From NCBI GenBank assembly GCA_041490445.1, contig JBGPTF010000015.1, positions 1 through 64,000 on the forward strand: a stretch of 64,000 nt of DNA, in the 5' to 3' direction. Under the pieces are notes generated by a model that saw only the letters and a program-made list of their open reading frames with translations, had not been told where the DNA came from and did not search any database. The DNA comes from JBGPTF01 sp041490445. Lineage in GTDB: Bacteria > Acidobacteriota > Terriglobia > Acidiferrales > UBA7541. Positions 7,387-16,642 of the stretch are shown piece by piece. How positions within the stretch are numbered: the first letter of the stretch is position 1; every line of letters starts with the position of its first letter. Both the position numbers and the translations under genes were made by a program.

Positions 7387-8607
7387 CTATCCGTTCGCCC
7401 CTGCAAACAGGGCTTTCAACTTGCCCGCCCAGCCGCCGGCACGCTGCGGGGCAGCGCGCCGGGCTCGCGCCCCGTAGAGAACCAGGCCGACGGCCGTGGC
7501 GTATTCGGGCCGGGAAACTTCGTCGCTCATCCCGTCGAGACCGCGCGGCACCGCCACGCGCACGGGGAGCGCAAAAATCCGTTCGGCGAGCTCCGGCAGG
7601 CCAAACAGATGCGCGCCGCCGCCCGCGAGCACCAGGCCCGCAGGAATTTGCGAATCGAGCCCCGCGCGGCGGAGCTCATCGTGCACCAGCGTCAACAATT
7701 CCTGCGCGCGCGGCTCGACAATTTCCGCAAGCATGCGCGCAAACACGGTTCGCGGCGGACGGTCGCCGACGCTGGCGATTTCGATGGCCGTGTCCTGCGT
7801 GAGCATCTCGCGCAGCGCGCAGGCATGCTCGCGCTTCACCTTTTCGGCCTCCGGAATCGGCGTGCGCAGGCCGACGGCCAGGTCGTTCGTAAAATGATCG
7901 CCGCCAACCGGAAGCGCGGCCGAATGCCGGACGACTCCCGCGGCGTACACAATCAACTCGGTCGTGCCGCCGCCAATATCGAGGAGGCAGCAGCCAAGGT
8001 CGCGCTCGTCCTGCGTGAGGGCGGCTTCGGCCGACGCATACGGCTCCAGAACCGTGTCCGTGACGACCACGCCCGCGCGATTCACCGCCGTGATGATGTT
8101 CTGCGTGCCGGCAGCCGACGCGGTGACAATGTGCACGTTCGCTTCGAGCCGCTGGCCCACCATCCCGAGCGGGTCACGGATGTTGTCCTGCCCGTCAAGG
8201 AAAAATTCCTGCGGCAGCACATGGAGCACCTCGCGGTCGTCCGGCAGAGAGATGTTGCGGGCCGCCTCGACGGCGCGCCGCACGTCGTCGCTCTGGATAT
8301 CGCGCGGCCGCTGGCCCAGCGTCACGCCGCCGCGGCTGTTCACGCCGCGCACGTGGCTGCCCGCCACGCCGATCAGGGCCGACTCGACCGGCACGCCGAC
8401 GACGGTCTCGGCTTCCTCGACGGCGCGGCGAATGGAGCTGACGGCGAGATCCAGATTGACGATTTGCCCCTTGCGCCAGCCCTTCGATTCCGCCGCACCC
8501 AGCGCCAGGAATTTCAGGCCGCCTTCATCCTCCAGCTCACACACCAGCGCGCACGTCTTCGTGCTGCCGATGTCGAGCCCGACGACATACCGATCCTTTT
8601 TTGTCAA
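7387..8607 (-). CDS. ftsA: Cell division protein FtsA
   Basis: This actin-like ATPase tethers FtsZ to the membrane. Landmarks are VVGLDIGSTKTCALVCE (phosphate 1), LLDIGGGTTELIVYAAG (phosphate 2) and LVLAGGGAHLFGLPELAERI (adenosine). The C-terminal GWAGKLKALFAG is suited to the amphipathic membrane-targeting helix. A longer frame exists, but TTG 8607, preceded by GGAGG and giving MTKKDRYVVGLDIG, matches the family N-terminus and yields 406 residues. It lies between ftsQ and ftsZ as in other dcw clusters. Confidence 0.95.
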   Translation of the reverse strand: MTKKDRYVVGLDIGSTKTCALVCELEDEGGLKFLALGAAESKGWRKGQIVNLDLAVSSIRRAVEEAETVVGVPVESALIGVAGSHVRGVNSRGGVTLGQRPRDIQSDDVRRAVEAARNISLPDDREVLHVLPQEFFLDGQDNIRDPLGMVGQRLEANVHIVTASAAGTQNIITAVNRAGVVVTDTVLEPYASAEAALTQDERDLGCCLLDIGGGTTELIVYAAGVVRHSAALPVGGDHFTNDLAVGLRTPIPEAEKVKREHACALREMLTQDTAIEIASVGDRPPRTVFARMLAEIVEPRAQELLTLVHDELRRAGLDSQIPAGLVLAGGGAHLFGLPELAERIFALPVRVAVPRGLDGMSDEVSRPEYATAVGLVLYGARARRAAPQRAGGWAGKLKALFAGANG

Positions 8608-8654
8608 CTCCGCCGCTCCTCCAACCCTGCGGCGTCCCCCGGCGGGACGCGCGC

Positions 8655-9608
8655 TTACCGCTTCGTTTTTGCCGGGCTCGCCAACTTCAGTTTTCGTGCA
8701 CTCGGCGTTTTCGATTCCGGATTCACCACGACTTCGCGGCTGAACCGCAAATCCACCGACTCGACGCGCCCGGCCGCGGCGCGCCACTGCGCGATATTAT
8801 CGAGCAAAAGGCGAAATTTGTTCTGAAAATCGCGATCGCCGAAGAGCACGAGCAGAGGGCCCTGGTCCATCCCCTGAGCCGCGCTGCCCGGCGCGGGCAG
8901 TCCCGTCAACGTGGCGCGCAGGCCGGCGGCATCGGAAAGATCCACTTCGCTCACCTGCGCACTCGCGCCGGGGCGCGGCACGTCAATCTGCTGCATGAAA
9001 TCAGTGAACATCTTCATACGCTGCTCGCGGTCTTCCGCCGTCATCTGCGCGGTGAGACCGGTGACGACCGGAAATTGGAAATCGCCCTCGATGGGCTTTT
9101 CCAGAATGACGCCGCTGCCGTCCACCAGCGATAGCTCGGTGGCCTGGCGCAAGAACGCCACCGGCGTCCGCTCGACGATTTCGACCTGCAGGCGATTCGG
9201 CAGGGCGCGCCGCACGGTGGCATGCTCGACCCAGGGTATCGCTTCGAGCTGCTGCCGCCGCTGGCCGAGCGGAATGCGCAGGATGCTGCGGCCGCGATCG
9301 GGAGCGAAAATTTCGAGCACGGCGCCGCGCGAAACGTGCTGGGCGCCGCTCAACTCAATCTGCTGCGGGTGAAGAAGGGCCAGGCGCGGCGAAGCGAACA
9401 GAAAATCGCCGGCCACATAGAGCAATCCCGCGCCGGCAATCATGGCAATCGAAATCACCAGCACGCGGAAATACGTCCTCCAGGCGCGCTTGCCGAATTT
9501 GCGCCGCTTGATTTCGACCGGCTTCTGGCGCCGGAGATACTTCGCCTCTTCATCCACCAGCGCTTCGGGTGGATAGGCGTCCGCATCCATCGTTTTCAGT
9601 TTTGCCAT
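8655..9608 (-). CDS. ftsQ: Cell division protein FtsQ
   Basis: FtsQ is a bitopic divisome scaffold (317 residues) with a basic cytoplasmic N-terminus (about residues 1-45), one membrane segment (about 46-70, RVLVISIAMIAGAGLLYVAG) and a POTRA domain starting at LLHPQQIELSGAQHVSRG. A beta domain containing PWVEHATVRRALPNRLQVEI and ERTPVAFLRQ follows. The start ATG 9608 overlaps the murB end by 13 bases, indicating translational coupling. No ddl gene lies between murB and ftsQ, unlike in enterobacteria. Confidence 0.93.
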   Translation of the reverse strand: MAKLKTMDADAYPPEALVDEEAKYLRRQKPVEIKRRKFGKRAWRTYFRVLVISIAMIAGAGLLYVAGDFLFASPRLALLHPQQIELSGAQHVSRGAVLEIFAPDRGRSILRIPLGQRRQQLEAIPWVEHATVRRALPNRLQVEIVERTPVAFLRQATELSLVDGSGVILEKPIEGDFQFPVVTGLTAQMTAEDREQRMKMFTDFMQQIDVPRPGASAQVSEVDLSDAAGLRATLTGLPAPGSAAQGMDQGPLLVLFGDRDFQNKFRLLLDNIAQWRAAAGRVESVDLRFSREVVVNPESKTPSARKLKLASPAKTKR

Positions 9609-10489
9609 ACGATTACTTCGTTCTCCAGCTCGTAGCCAAACGCCTTGTGGACCTGCCCGCGCACGTCGTCGATCAGCGCGAGCATGTCGGGGCAGGTCGC
9701 CTGGCCGGCATTGATGAAAAAATTCGCATGGCGATCGCTGACCATGGCGTCGCCCACGCGGTATCCTTTCAATTTCAATTCGTCAATCATGCGCCCGGCC
9801 GAAGCGCCCGGCGGATTCTTAAAAATGCACCCGGCGCTCTTCTGGTTCAGCGGCTGGCTCGCGCGGCGCTTCTCGTTGCAGACGCGGATGCCGTCGACGA
9901 TTTCGCGATACGGCTTCGAGGGCAATTCGAGCCGCGCCCGAAGCATCACATCCTCCGGCGCGAACGACGTATGGCGATAATCGAAACGGATTTCCTCGCC
10001 GCGAATCGTTTCGAGACGCCGCGTGGCCGCGCGATAGAGCTGGACCTCGCGCACGTACGAACCGATCTGCGTGCCGTAGGCGCCCGCGTTCATCCGCAGC
10101 GCCCCGCCCACGCTGCCGGGAACACCGATCAGCCCTTCCATGCCGCCGAGATTGTTCTTCGCGCAATAGGTCACCATGCCGCCCAGGTCGGCGGCAGCGT
10201 CCACCAGCGCCGCATGGCCTTCGAGCTGCACGCCCGGATGCGCCGAGGGAAGCTGCAGAATAACCCAGGGCAACTCACCATCGGCAATCAGCACGTTGGT
10301 GCCGCCGCCGAGGAAGCGATGCGGAATTCCCTCTTCGTCCAGGAGCCGAACCACTTCGGGCAAACTCTCATGGCGGCGGACCAACAGGCGATCCGTGGTG
10401 CCGCCGATGCCGAGCGACGTCAGCTCCTGGAGCGAAGCGTCCGGACGCAACTCGACTCCATGCTCCTTGAGCGCGCTCGCCACCGGCAT
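9596..10489 (-). CDS. murB: UDP-N-acetylenolpyruvoylglucosamine reductase
   Basis: MurB is an FAD enzyme that reduces UDP-GlcNAc-enolpyruvate to UDP-MurNAc. Visible motifs are HRFLGGGTNVLIADG (FAD site), GLIGVPGSVGGALRMNAGAY, and KSAGCIFKNPPGASAGRMID, whose Ser-Ala-Gly-Cys region carries the proton donor. SDRHANFFIN is near the end. The compact architecture (297 residues) fits the shorter type II MurB. ATG 10489 is chosen because GAGGA lies 8 bases upstream; an ATG at 10504 would overlap murC. Confidence 0.96.
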   Translation of the reverse strand: MPVASALKEHGVELRPDASLQELTSLGIGGTTDRLLVRRHESLPEVVRLLDEEGIPHRFLGGGTNVLIADGELPWVILQLPSAHPGVQLEGHAALVDAAADLGGMVTYCAKNNLGGMEGLIGVPGSVGGALRMNAGAYGTQIGSYVREVQLYRAATRRLETIRGEEIRFDYRHTSFAPEDVMLRARLELPSKPYREIVDGIRVCNEKRRASQPLNQKSAGCIFKNPPGASAGRMIDELKLKGYRVGDAMVSDRHANFFINAGQATCPDMLALIDDVRGQVHKAFGYELENEVIVWQN

Positions 10490-10493
10490 GTGA

Positions 10494-11900
10494 CTAATCC
10501 TCATCGGGCAACGAAATCCGCGAACCCAGCAAGACCGCCAGTTGATCGAGCGCGCGGCCGACGCTGCCTGCTCCAATCGTCAGGATGGCGTCGCCGGGCC
10601 GCGCTTCTTTCAAGAGATACTCGATGGCTGCCTGCACCGTGGTCGAGAACACAACGTTCTTGTGGCCGGCGGCAGAAATCGCCTGCGCCAGTTTCTCGGC
10701 GTTGATCCCTTCGATGGGGTTTTCCCCGGCCGCGAAGATCTCTGTGACGACGAGCACGTCCGCGTCATTGAAGGCGCGGCAGAATTCTTCCCACAAGTGC
10801 ATGGTGCGCGTGTAGCGGTGCGGCTGGAAAAGCGCGAGCAAGCGCTTGAAGCCGCAGCCGCGCGCCGCTTCGAGTGTGGCGCGGATTTCCACCGGGTGGT
10901 GGCCATAATCGTCGATCAGCGTGACGCCATTGTACGTGCCTTTGATTTCGAAGCGGCGCCCCACGCCGGTGAATTTCTCGAGGCCGAGCCGGATAAGATC
11001 GGAAGGCAAATTCAAATAAAGCCCGACCGCAGCGGCGGCGGCAGCGTTACGCACGTTGTGCAGGCCGGGAGGCGAGGGCAGAAAGAACATGCCGAGGTCA
11101 TCGCCGCGATACGTCAGCCGGAATTCACTGCCGAGGCCGTGCAAAGTCACGTCGGTGATGACGAGGTCTGCCTGGCTCGACGTGCCGTAGGTGATCACCG
11201 GGCGTTTCACGCGAGGCAGGATCGCCTGCACGTTGGGTTCGTCAATGCAGAGCACGACGGCGCCGTAGAAGGGCACGCGGTTCACGAATTCCAGAAAGGT
11301 CTGCTGGATTTCATCGAGCGAATGGTATTGGTCCAGGTGCTCGCGATCAATGGTGGTGACGACGGCGACCACCGGCGCGAGCAGAAGGAACGATCGGTCA
11401 CTTTCGTCCGCTTCCACCACCATGTACTCGCTCTGCCCCACGCGGCCGCCCGTCCCGGCATGGTTCACGCGCCCGCCGATCACGAACGTGGGATCGAGCG
11501 CGGCGGCGGCGAGCACGGAAGTGACCAGCGAAGTGGTGGTCGTTTTTCCATGCGCGCCGGCTACGGCGATGCCGTACTTCAGGCGCATCAGCTCGGCAAG
11601 CATTTCCGCTCGCGGAATCACCGGAATCTTCAACCGGTGCGCCTCCGCCACTTCCGCATTTTCCGCACGCACGGCGGACGAAATCACGACGACGTGAGCG
11701 CCATGGATGTTTTCCGTGGAGTGCCCTTCGGAAATGTTCGCGCCGAGATTACGAAGGCGATCCGTGACGGGCGAAAGTTTCAAGTCCGACCCTGAAACAG
11801 CGTAGCCGAGGCTGAGCAAGACTTCGGCGATGCCGCTCATGCCGCTGCCGCCGATGCCGACCATGTGCACGCGCTGAAAATTGCGGAAAGTAACCATCAT
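10494..11900 (-). CDS. murC: UDP-N-acetylmuramate-L-alanine ligase
   Basis: MurC adds L-Ala to UDP-MurNAc with ATP. The 468 residues show the Rossmann start VHMVGIGGSGMSGIAEVLLS, the ATP loop AGAHGKTTTTSLV, VEADESDRSFL, and the C-terminal DDYGHHPVEI and LFQPHRYTRT typical of MurC. The start ATG 11900 overlaps the murG stop as ATGA, so translation is coupled. The frame is open further upstream, but the family begins at the chosen site. Confidence 0.97.
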   Translation of the reverse strand: MMVTFRNFQRVHMVGIGGSGMSGIAEVLLSLGYAVSGSDLKLSPVTDRLRNLGANISEGHSTENIHGAHVVVISSAVRAENAEVAEAHRLKIPVIPRAEMLAELMRLKYGIAVAGAHGKTTTTSLVTSVLAAAALDPTFVIGGRVNHAGTGGRVGQSEYMVVEADESDRSFLLLAPVVAVVTTIDREHLDQYHSLDEIQQTFLEFVNRVPFYGAVVLCIDEPNVQAILPRVKRPVITYGTSSQADLVITDVTLHGLGSEFRLTYRGDDLGMFFLPSPPGLHNVRNAAAAAAVGLYLNLPSDLIRLGLEKFTGVGRRFEIKGTYNGVTLIDDYGHHPVEIRATLEAARGCGFKRLLALFQPHRYTRTMHLWEEFCRAFNDADVLVVTEIFAAGENPIEGINAEKLAQAISAAGHKNVVFSTTVQAAIEYLLKEARPGDAILTIGAGSVGRALDQLAVLLGSRISLPDED

Positions 11901-12967
11901 GGCCGCGCCACCCCTTCGAGCAAATCCACGATCGCTTCGGTGGCGTGCGGACGCGACATCGCGCGCACGCGCCGCTCCATTTCGCTTACTCGCTGGGGCT
12001 GGTCCAGAAGGGAGAAAATCTCGTTGGTCAGCCGCTCGGGCGTCAGCTCGTTCTGCGGGATGACGCGCGCCGCGCCCGCGCGCTCCATGGCCCGGGCATT
12101 GCGCAACTGGTGGCTGTCGGTGGCAGCGGCAAAGGGGATGAAGATGGCGGCGCGTCCGGCGGCAGTCACTTCCGCCACCGTGATGGCACCCGACCGGCAA
12201 AGAATCAGGTCGGCCTCGGCAAACCGGTCCGCCATGTTCTGGATGAAGGGGCTGACCTCCGCGTTGAATTCCCGCCGCGCATACGCCACGCGAACGGCAT
12301 TATAGTCGCGTTCGCCGGTCTGGTGCACGATGAAAAGCTGGCTTTTTCTGGCGGCGAGCCGGTCGAGCGAATCCACCACCGCGCGATTGATGGGCAGGGC
12401 GCCGCGGCTCCCGCCGGTGATGAGCAAACAGAACGGCGGCCGGTGCTCGCGCGCCGGAACGCGGAAGAATTCCTGCCGCACCGGGCAGCCGGTGAGCACC
12501 GCTTTCGAGCCCCACCGCCGCGCCGTCTCCTCCCACGCCACGGCGACACGGGCCGCCATGCCCGCGAGAACGCGGTTGGTGAAGCCGGCTTCGATATTGG
12601 GCTCGAAAATCACGCTGGGAATCCTGTGCGTCACGGCCATCAGCATCATCGGGCCGGAGGCATAGCCGCCCACGCCGAACGCGGCCGCGAAACGGTGCCG
12701 GCGCAAAATGGCGGCCGAATCCCAGAGCGCCATCGGCAGCAGCGCGGCGTTGTGAGCTAGCTTCGCGCCGCCGATGCCTTTCAGCCCCGCCGCGCGGATG
12801 GTCTCGAACGGCAGCCCGGCTTCAGGGACCAGCTTGGCTTCGAGGCCACGTTCCGTTCCGACGATCACGACTTCCCTTCCTTCTCCGCGACGGAGCCATT
12901 CCTTCGCGACGGCCAGCGCCGGAAAAACGTGTCCGCCGGTGCCGCCGCCCGCGATCAGCAGTTTCAT
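11897..12967 (-). CDS. murG: MurG, lipid II-forming GlcNAc transferase
   Basis: This GT28 enzyme transfers GlcNAc from UDP-GlcNAc to lipid I on the cytoplasmic membrane face. From ATG 12967 it has 356 residues starting MKLLIAGGGTGGHVFPALAV, the lipid-facing glycine loop. It continues with FGVGGYASGPMMLMA, LITGGSRGALPINRAV and the UDP-GlcNAc site ADLILCRSGAITVAEVTAAG. The longer frame to 12997 adds residues foreign to the family. Confidence 0.97.
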   Translation of the reverse strand: MKLLIAGGGTGGHVFPALAVAKEWLRRGEGREVVIVGTERGLEAKLVPEAGLPFETIRAAGLKGIGGAKLAHNAALLPMALWDSAAILRRHRFAAAFGVGGYASGPMMLMAVTHRIPSVIFEPNIEAGFTNRVLAGMAARVAVAWEETARRWGSKAVLTGCPVRQEFFRVPAREHRPPFCLLITGGSRGALPINRAVVDSLDRLAARKSQLFIVHQTGERDYNAVRVAYARREFNAEVSPFIQNMADRFAEADLILCRSGAITVAEVTAAGRAAIFIPFAAATDSHQLRNARAMERAGAARVIPQNELTPERLTNEIFSLLDQPQRVSEMERRVRAMSRPHATEAIVDLLEGVARP

Positions 12968-13000
12968 TCGTCGGCTCGCTTCGCTCGTCTGCGGCAAGCG

Positions 13001-14104
13001 TCATTCCGCGTGCTGGCTGATATTCAGAAGCACGCCAGTGGCCAGCAACATGACCAGCAAGCTCGATCCGCCGTAGCTGATGAACGGCAGCGGAATGCCT
13101 TTCGTCGGCAGCAGGCCGAGCACGACGCTCAAATTGATCAACGCCTGGCCGAGAATCAACGACGTCGCGCCCAACCCCAGCAGCCGGCCGAATTCATCGG
13201 GCGCCTGGAGCGCGGCGCGAAAGCCGCGCCAGCCGAAATAGGCGAAAAGTGCGAGCACGAGAACCGCGCCGATGTATCCCAACTCCTCGGCGAGGATGGC
13301 ATAGATGAAATCCGTGTGCGCCTCCGGCAGGTAGAACAGCTTTTGTTTGCTTTCCATCAACCCGACGCCGGTGAGGCCGCCGGAGCCCACGGCGATCAGC
13401 GACTGAAGCAACTGAAAGCCGTGGTGCTGCGGGTCGCGTTCGGGCCAGAGGAACGCGAGAATGCGCTGATAGCGATAGGGAACGCGCACGACAAATCCAT
13501 AAAAGGCCGGAATCGCGGCCAGAAACGCGTAGCCGGCGTAACGCAGCGAGAGCCCCGAGACAAAGAGCATCACAAAAGCGACGAGCAGGATCATGATGGC
13601 CGTGCCGAGATCAGGCTCGATGAGGACGAGGCCCGCCAGCAGCACCGCCGGGCCGAGGGCCGGGCCGAGGGTCTGGACAACGTCGTCCACACCGGGGGCG
13701 CGCGGGCGGGTGCGCAATTCCAGGAACCAGGCGAGATACAGGATCACGATCAGCTTCGCGAACTCGGACGGCTGCAGGCTGATCGGCCCGAGGCGCAGCC
13801 AGCGATGCGTGGCGTGCGAGCGGTCCACGAAAAGCACGACGAGCAGCAAAAGGAAGATCACGGCGAGACCCGTGAAGATCACCTTGGGCTGGCGGAGCTT
13901 GCGGTAATCCGTGTACATGAGCCAGAACATTCCGGCGAGCCCGAGCGCGAGCCAGACGAGCTGGCGCAGAAGGAACCAGTAGCCGTTGCCGTAATGCTCG
14001 CGCGCCGTCACCGCCGAAGCGCTGAACACCATGACGGCGCCGAGGACACACAGCGCGATCGTCACGCCGAAAAGCTTGCGGTCGGGTTGCAGAGTGCGCG
14101 GCAT
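13001..14104 (-). CDS. ftsW: SEDS peptidoglycan polymerase FtsW
   Basis: This 367-residue polytopic protein (about ten membrane segments) is of the SEDS family. FtsW is the septal glycan polymerase working with FtsI. WLRLGPISLQPSEFAKL, IEPDLGTAIM, GLTGVGLMESKQKLFYLPEAHTDFIYAI and GIPLPFISYGGSSLL are family hallmarks. Its place between murD and murG indicates FtsW rather than RodA. Confidence 0.96.
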   Translation of the reverse strand: MPRTLQPDRKLFGVTIALCVLGAVMVFSASAVTAREHYGNGYWFLLRQLVWLALGLAGMFWLMYTDYRKLRQPKVIFTGLAVIFLLLLVVLFVDRSHATHRWLRLGPISLQPSEFAKLIVILYLAWFLELRTRPRAPGVDDVVQTLGPALGPAVLLAGLVLIEPDLGTAIMILLVAFVMLFVSGLSLRYAGYAFLAAIPAFYGFVVRVPYRYQRILAFLWPERDPQHHGFQLLQSLIAVGSGGLTGVGLMESKQKLFYLPEAHTDFIYAILAEELGYIGAVLVLALFAYFGWRGFRAALQAPDEFGRLLGLGATSLILGQALINLSVVLGLLPTKGIPLPFISYGGSSLLVMLLATGVLLNISQHAE

Positions 14105-14107
14105 CCG

Positions 14108-15511
14108 TCAGCCTTTCCGGGCGGGCTCGCCCGTCGCCAGTTCGCGTTCGATTTGCGCGACGAACTGCTTGAAAACGCGCCCGCGGTGTTCGAAGTTGTC
14201 GAACTGGTCGAAGCTGGCGCACGCCGGCGCCAGCAGAACCGTGTCGCCGGGGCGAGCGCGCTCGAAGGCGAGACGCACCGCGCGTTCCATCGTTCCCGCG
14301 CGTTCGATGGGCGCCGCATCGCCGAGCTGCGCGGCAATCTTTTCAGCCGCCGCCCCGATCAGCAGCGCGAGGCGCGCATGCCTCTTCAAGAGATCGCGCA
14401 GCAGCGAGAAATCCCCGCCCTTGTCTTTGCCGCCCAAAATAATCAGCAGCGGGCCGGGAAACGCCTCGACGGCTTTCAGGGTGGCGTCCACGTTCGTTGC
14501 TTTGGAATCGTTGAAGAAACTGATCCCTTGAATCTCAGCGACGAATTCGAGGCGATGTTCCACTCCGGCGAAGGTGCGCACGCCATTCGCAATCGCCGAT
14601 GGCTCCGCGCCCGCAAGGCTCGCCGCGGCGCAGGCAGCCAGGACGTTTTCGACGTTGTGTTCGCCGCGCAGGGGAATCTCGTCGCGCCGGAGAAGAACGG
14701 TCTCCGCGCCATCGCGGCGGAAAACCACTTCCTCCCCGCGCAGGAACGCGCCGGCGGCTACGCGCTTCTGCCGGCTGAACCAGAAAACGTGCGGGCGCGA
14801 CGGCATCCATTGCACGGTCTCCGGGTCATCGGCGTTCAAGACGGCACAATCGCGCTCGGTCTGGTTTTCGAAGAGCCGCGCCTTCGCGCGAGCGTATTCC
14901 TTCAGGGAGGCGTGGCGATCGAGATGGTCGGGCGTCACATTCAGGATGACCGCGATATCCGGCCGGAACTGGTCGATGGTTTCGAGCTGAAAGCTGCTGA
15001 CTTCAGCCACGGTAACCGAAGAATCGCTGGAAGATTCGACGCGCGCGATCAGCGGCGTCCCAATATTGCCTCCGACGATGACGGGAACGCCCGCGCCCTC
15101 GAGGATGTGGCCGACGAGAGAGGTGGTCGTGGTTTTCCCGTTCGAGCCGGTGATGGCGATCAGCCGGCCGCGCAGAAAACGCCAGGCCAATTCGATCTCG
15201 CTCCACACCGGTGTGCCGCGCTCGCGGGCCAGATCGAGCGGCGAAAGGTTGGCGGGCACGCCCGGACTGACGACGATCAAATCCTGCTCGAGAAAAAGGG
15301 ACGGCGGATGGTCGCCGAGCGCCAGAGCGACACCCGCGCTGCGAAGTTTTGCGGCAGTCTCCGGCAATTCGGCTTCGGGCCGGGAGTCGGTGGCGGTAAC
15401 GCGCGCGCCATGGCTCGCGCAGAACAGCGCCGAGGCGATCCCGGTCCGCGCCAGCCCGACGACCAGCACCCGCTTCCTTTCGAGTTCGACGCCCGGACGC
15501 ACTTCCCTCAC
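14108..15511 (-). CDS. murD: UDP-N-acetylmuramoylalanine-D-glutamate ligase
   Basis: MurD adds D-Glu to UDP-MurNAc-L-Ala. The 467 residues contain KRVLVVGLARTGIASALFCA (nucleotide-binding start), the ATP loop ITGSNGKTTTTSLVGHIL, VTPDHLDRHASLKEYA, FNDSKATNVDATLKAVEAF, LIILGGKDKGGDFSLL and LLAPACASFDQF. ftsW follows 3 bases after the stop and the start overlaps mraY by 4 bases. Confidence 0.97.
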   Translation of the reverse strand: MREVRPGVELERKRVLVVGLARTGIASALFCASHGARVTATDSRPEAELPETAAKLRSAGVALALGDHPPSLFLEQDLIVVSPGVPANLSPLDLARERGTPVWSEIELAWRFLRGRLIAITGSNGKTTTTSLVGHILEGAGVPVIVGGNIGTPLIARVESSSDSSVTVAEVSSFQLETIDQFRPDIAVILNVTPDHLDRHASLKEYARAKARLFENQTERDCAVLNADDPETVQWMPSRPHVFWFSRQKRVAAGAFLRGEEVVFRRDGAETVLLRRDEIPLRGEHNVENVLAACAAASLAGAEPSAIANGVRTFAGVEHRLEFVAEIQGISFFNDSKATNVDATLKAVEAFPGPLLIILGGKDKGGDFSLLRDLLKRHARLALLIGAAAEKIAAQLGDAAPIERAGTMERAVRLAFERARPGDTVLLAPACASFDQFDNFEHRGRVFKQFVAQIERELATGEPARKG

Positions 15512-16641
15512 CTCAATTTCAACGTGGTCAGCGAAAACAGCGCGAATACCAGCGCCGCAATCCAGAACCGCACGATGATTTTTGATTCGCTCCAGCCCAA
15601 CAGCTCGAAGTGATGGTGCAGCGGCGCCATGCGAAAGATGCGCTTGCCGGTGAGCTTGAATGAAGCCACCTGGAGGATCACCGAAATCGCTTCGATCACG
15701 AACACACCGCCGATCGAGAGCAACAGGATTTCCTGCTTGGTGATGACCGCGACGGTTCCGATGGCGCCGCCTAGAGCGAGCGAGCCCACGTCGCCCATGA
15801 ACAGTTCGGCTGGATGCGCGTTATACCAGAGGAATCCAAGCGAGGCGCCCATCAGCGAACCGCAGAAGATGGTCAGCTCGCCGCTAGCCGGGATCCTCTG
15901 AATTTCAAGATACTCGGCGAAGCGCGCGTGGCTGGAGACGTAGGTGAGCACTGTCAACGCGCCCGCCGCGACCAGGACGCACCCGATCGCAAGCCCGTCC
16001 AGTCCGTCGGTGAGATTCACCGCATTCGAGGCGCCGACGATCACCAGCACGAGGAAGAACAGGAACGGAAGAATCGCGATCGGCCAGAAATGCGGCTTGA
16101 TCCACAGCGAACGAATAATCAGATCCGGGTGGAGCTTTTTGAAGAACGGCACAATCAACTGAGTCGAATAGGCCCCATCCGCCTGCAAACGAAGTAAGAC
16201 GCCGCCGATGGCGAGGCACGTCAGCACCTGCCACATCAGCTTGCGCCTGCCCGTCAACCCAAGGCTCCGCTTGCGAATGACCTTGTTGTAGTCGTCGGCG
16301 AAGCCGATGGCACCGAAGGCGATGGTGGAACCGATTGCGAGGATGGCATAGACGTTGCGCAGGTCGGCCCACAAGAGCGTGGGGATGACGATGGCGGCCA
16401 CGATCAACACGCCGCCCATCGTCGGCGTGCCCGCCTTCGTCTGATGACGCTCCGGCCCTTCGTTCCGGATGTACTGGCCGATCTGCATTTCCCGCAGCCG
16501 GCGGATCACCCATGGGCCAAAAACGAGGGAGAGGAAAAGCGCGGTCAGGCTCGCGAGCGCCGTCCGCACGGTGATATAGCGAAACACGTTCAGCGGACTG
16601 AAGTGGGGGCGGAGAACGTGAACGAAAAGGTAGAAGAGCAT
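15508..16641 (-). CDS. mraY: Phospho-N-acetylmuramoyl-pentapeptide transferase
   Basis: MraY attaches phospho-MurNAc-pentapeptide to undecaprenyl phosphate, making lipid I. It is a ten-pass membrane enzyme with the catalytic Asp motifs FADDYNKV and GASNAVNLTDGLDGLAIG. MGDVGSLALGGAIG and APLHHHFELLGWSE are also present. ATG 16641, one base after the murF stop codon, gives 377 residues; an alternative GTG at 16650 would overlap murF. AGGTG lies upstream. Confidence 0.96.
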   Translation of the reverse strand: MLFYLFVHVLRPHFSPLNVFRYITVRTALASLTALFLSLVFGPWVIRRLREMQIGQYIRNEGPERHQTKAGTPTMGGVLIVAAIVIPTLLWADLRNVYAILAIGSTIAFGAIGFADDYNKVIRKRSLGLTGRRKLMWQVLTCLAIGGVLLRLQADGAYSTQLIVPFFKKLHPDLIIRSLWIKPHFWPIAILPFLFFLVLVIVGASNAVNLTDGLDGLAIGCVLVAAGALTVLTYVSSHARFAEYLEIQRIPASGELTIFCGSLMGASLGFLWYNAHPAELFMGDVGSLALGGAIGTVAVITKQEILLLSIGGVFVIEAISVILQVASFKLTGKRIFRMAPLHHHFELLGWSESKIIVRFWIAALVFALFSLTTLKLR

Positions 16642-16642
16642 T

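Noticed and set aside
12929..15613. 894-codon open frame antisense to murG-ftsW-murD-mraY
   Set aside because: It is a shadow of four certain genes on the other strand, with low-complexity composition and no ribosome site.
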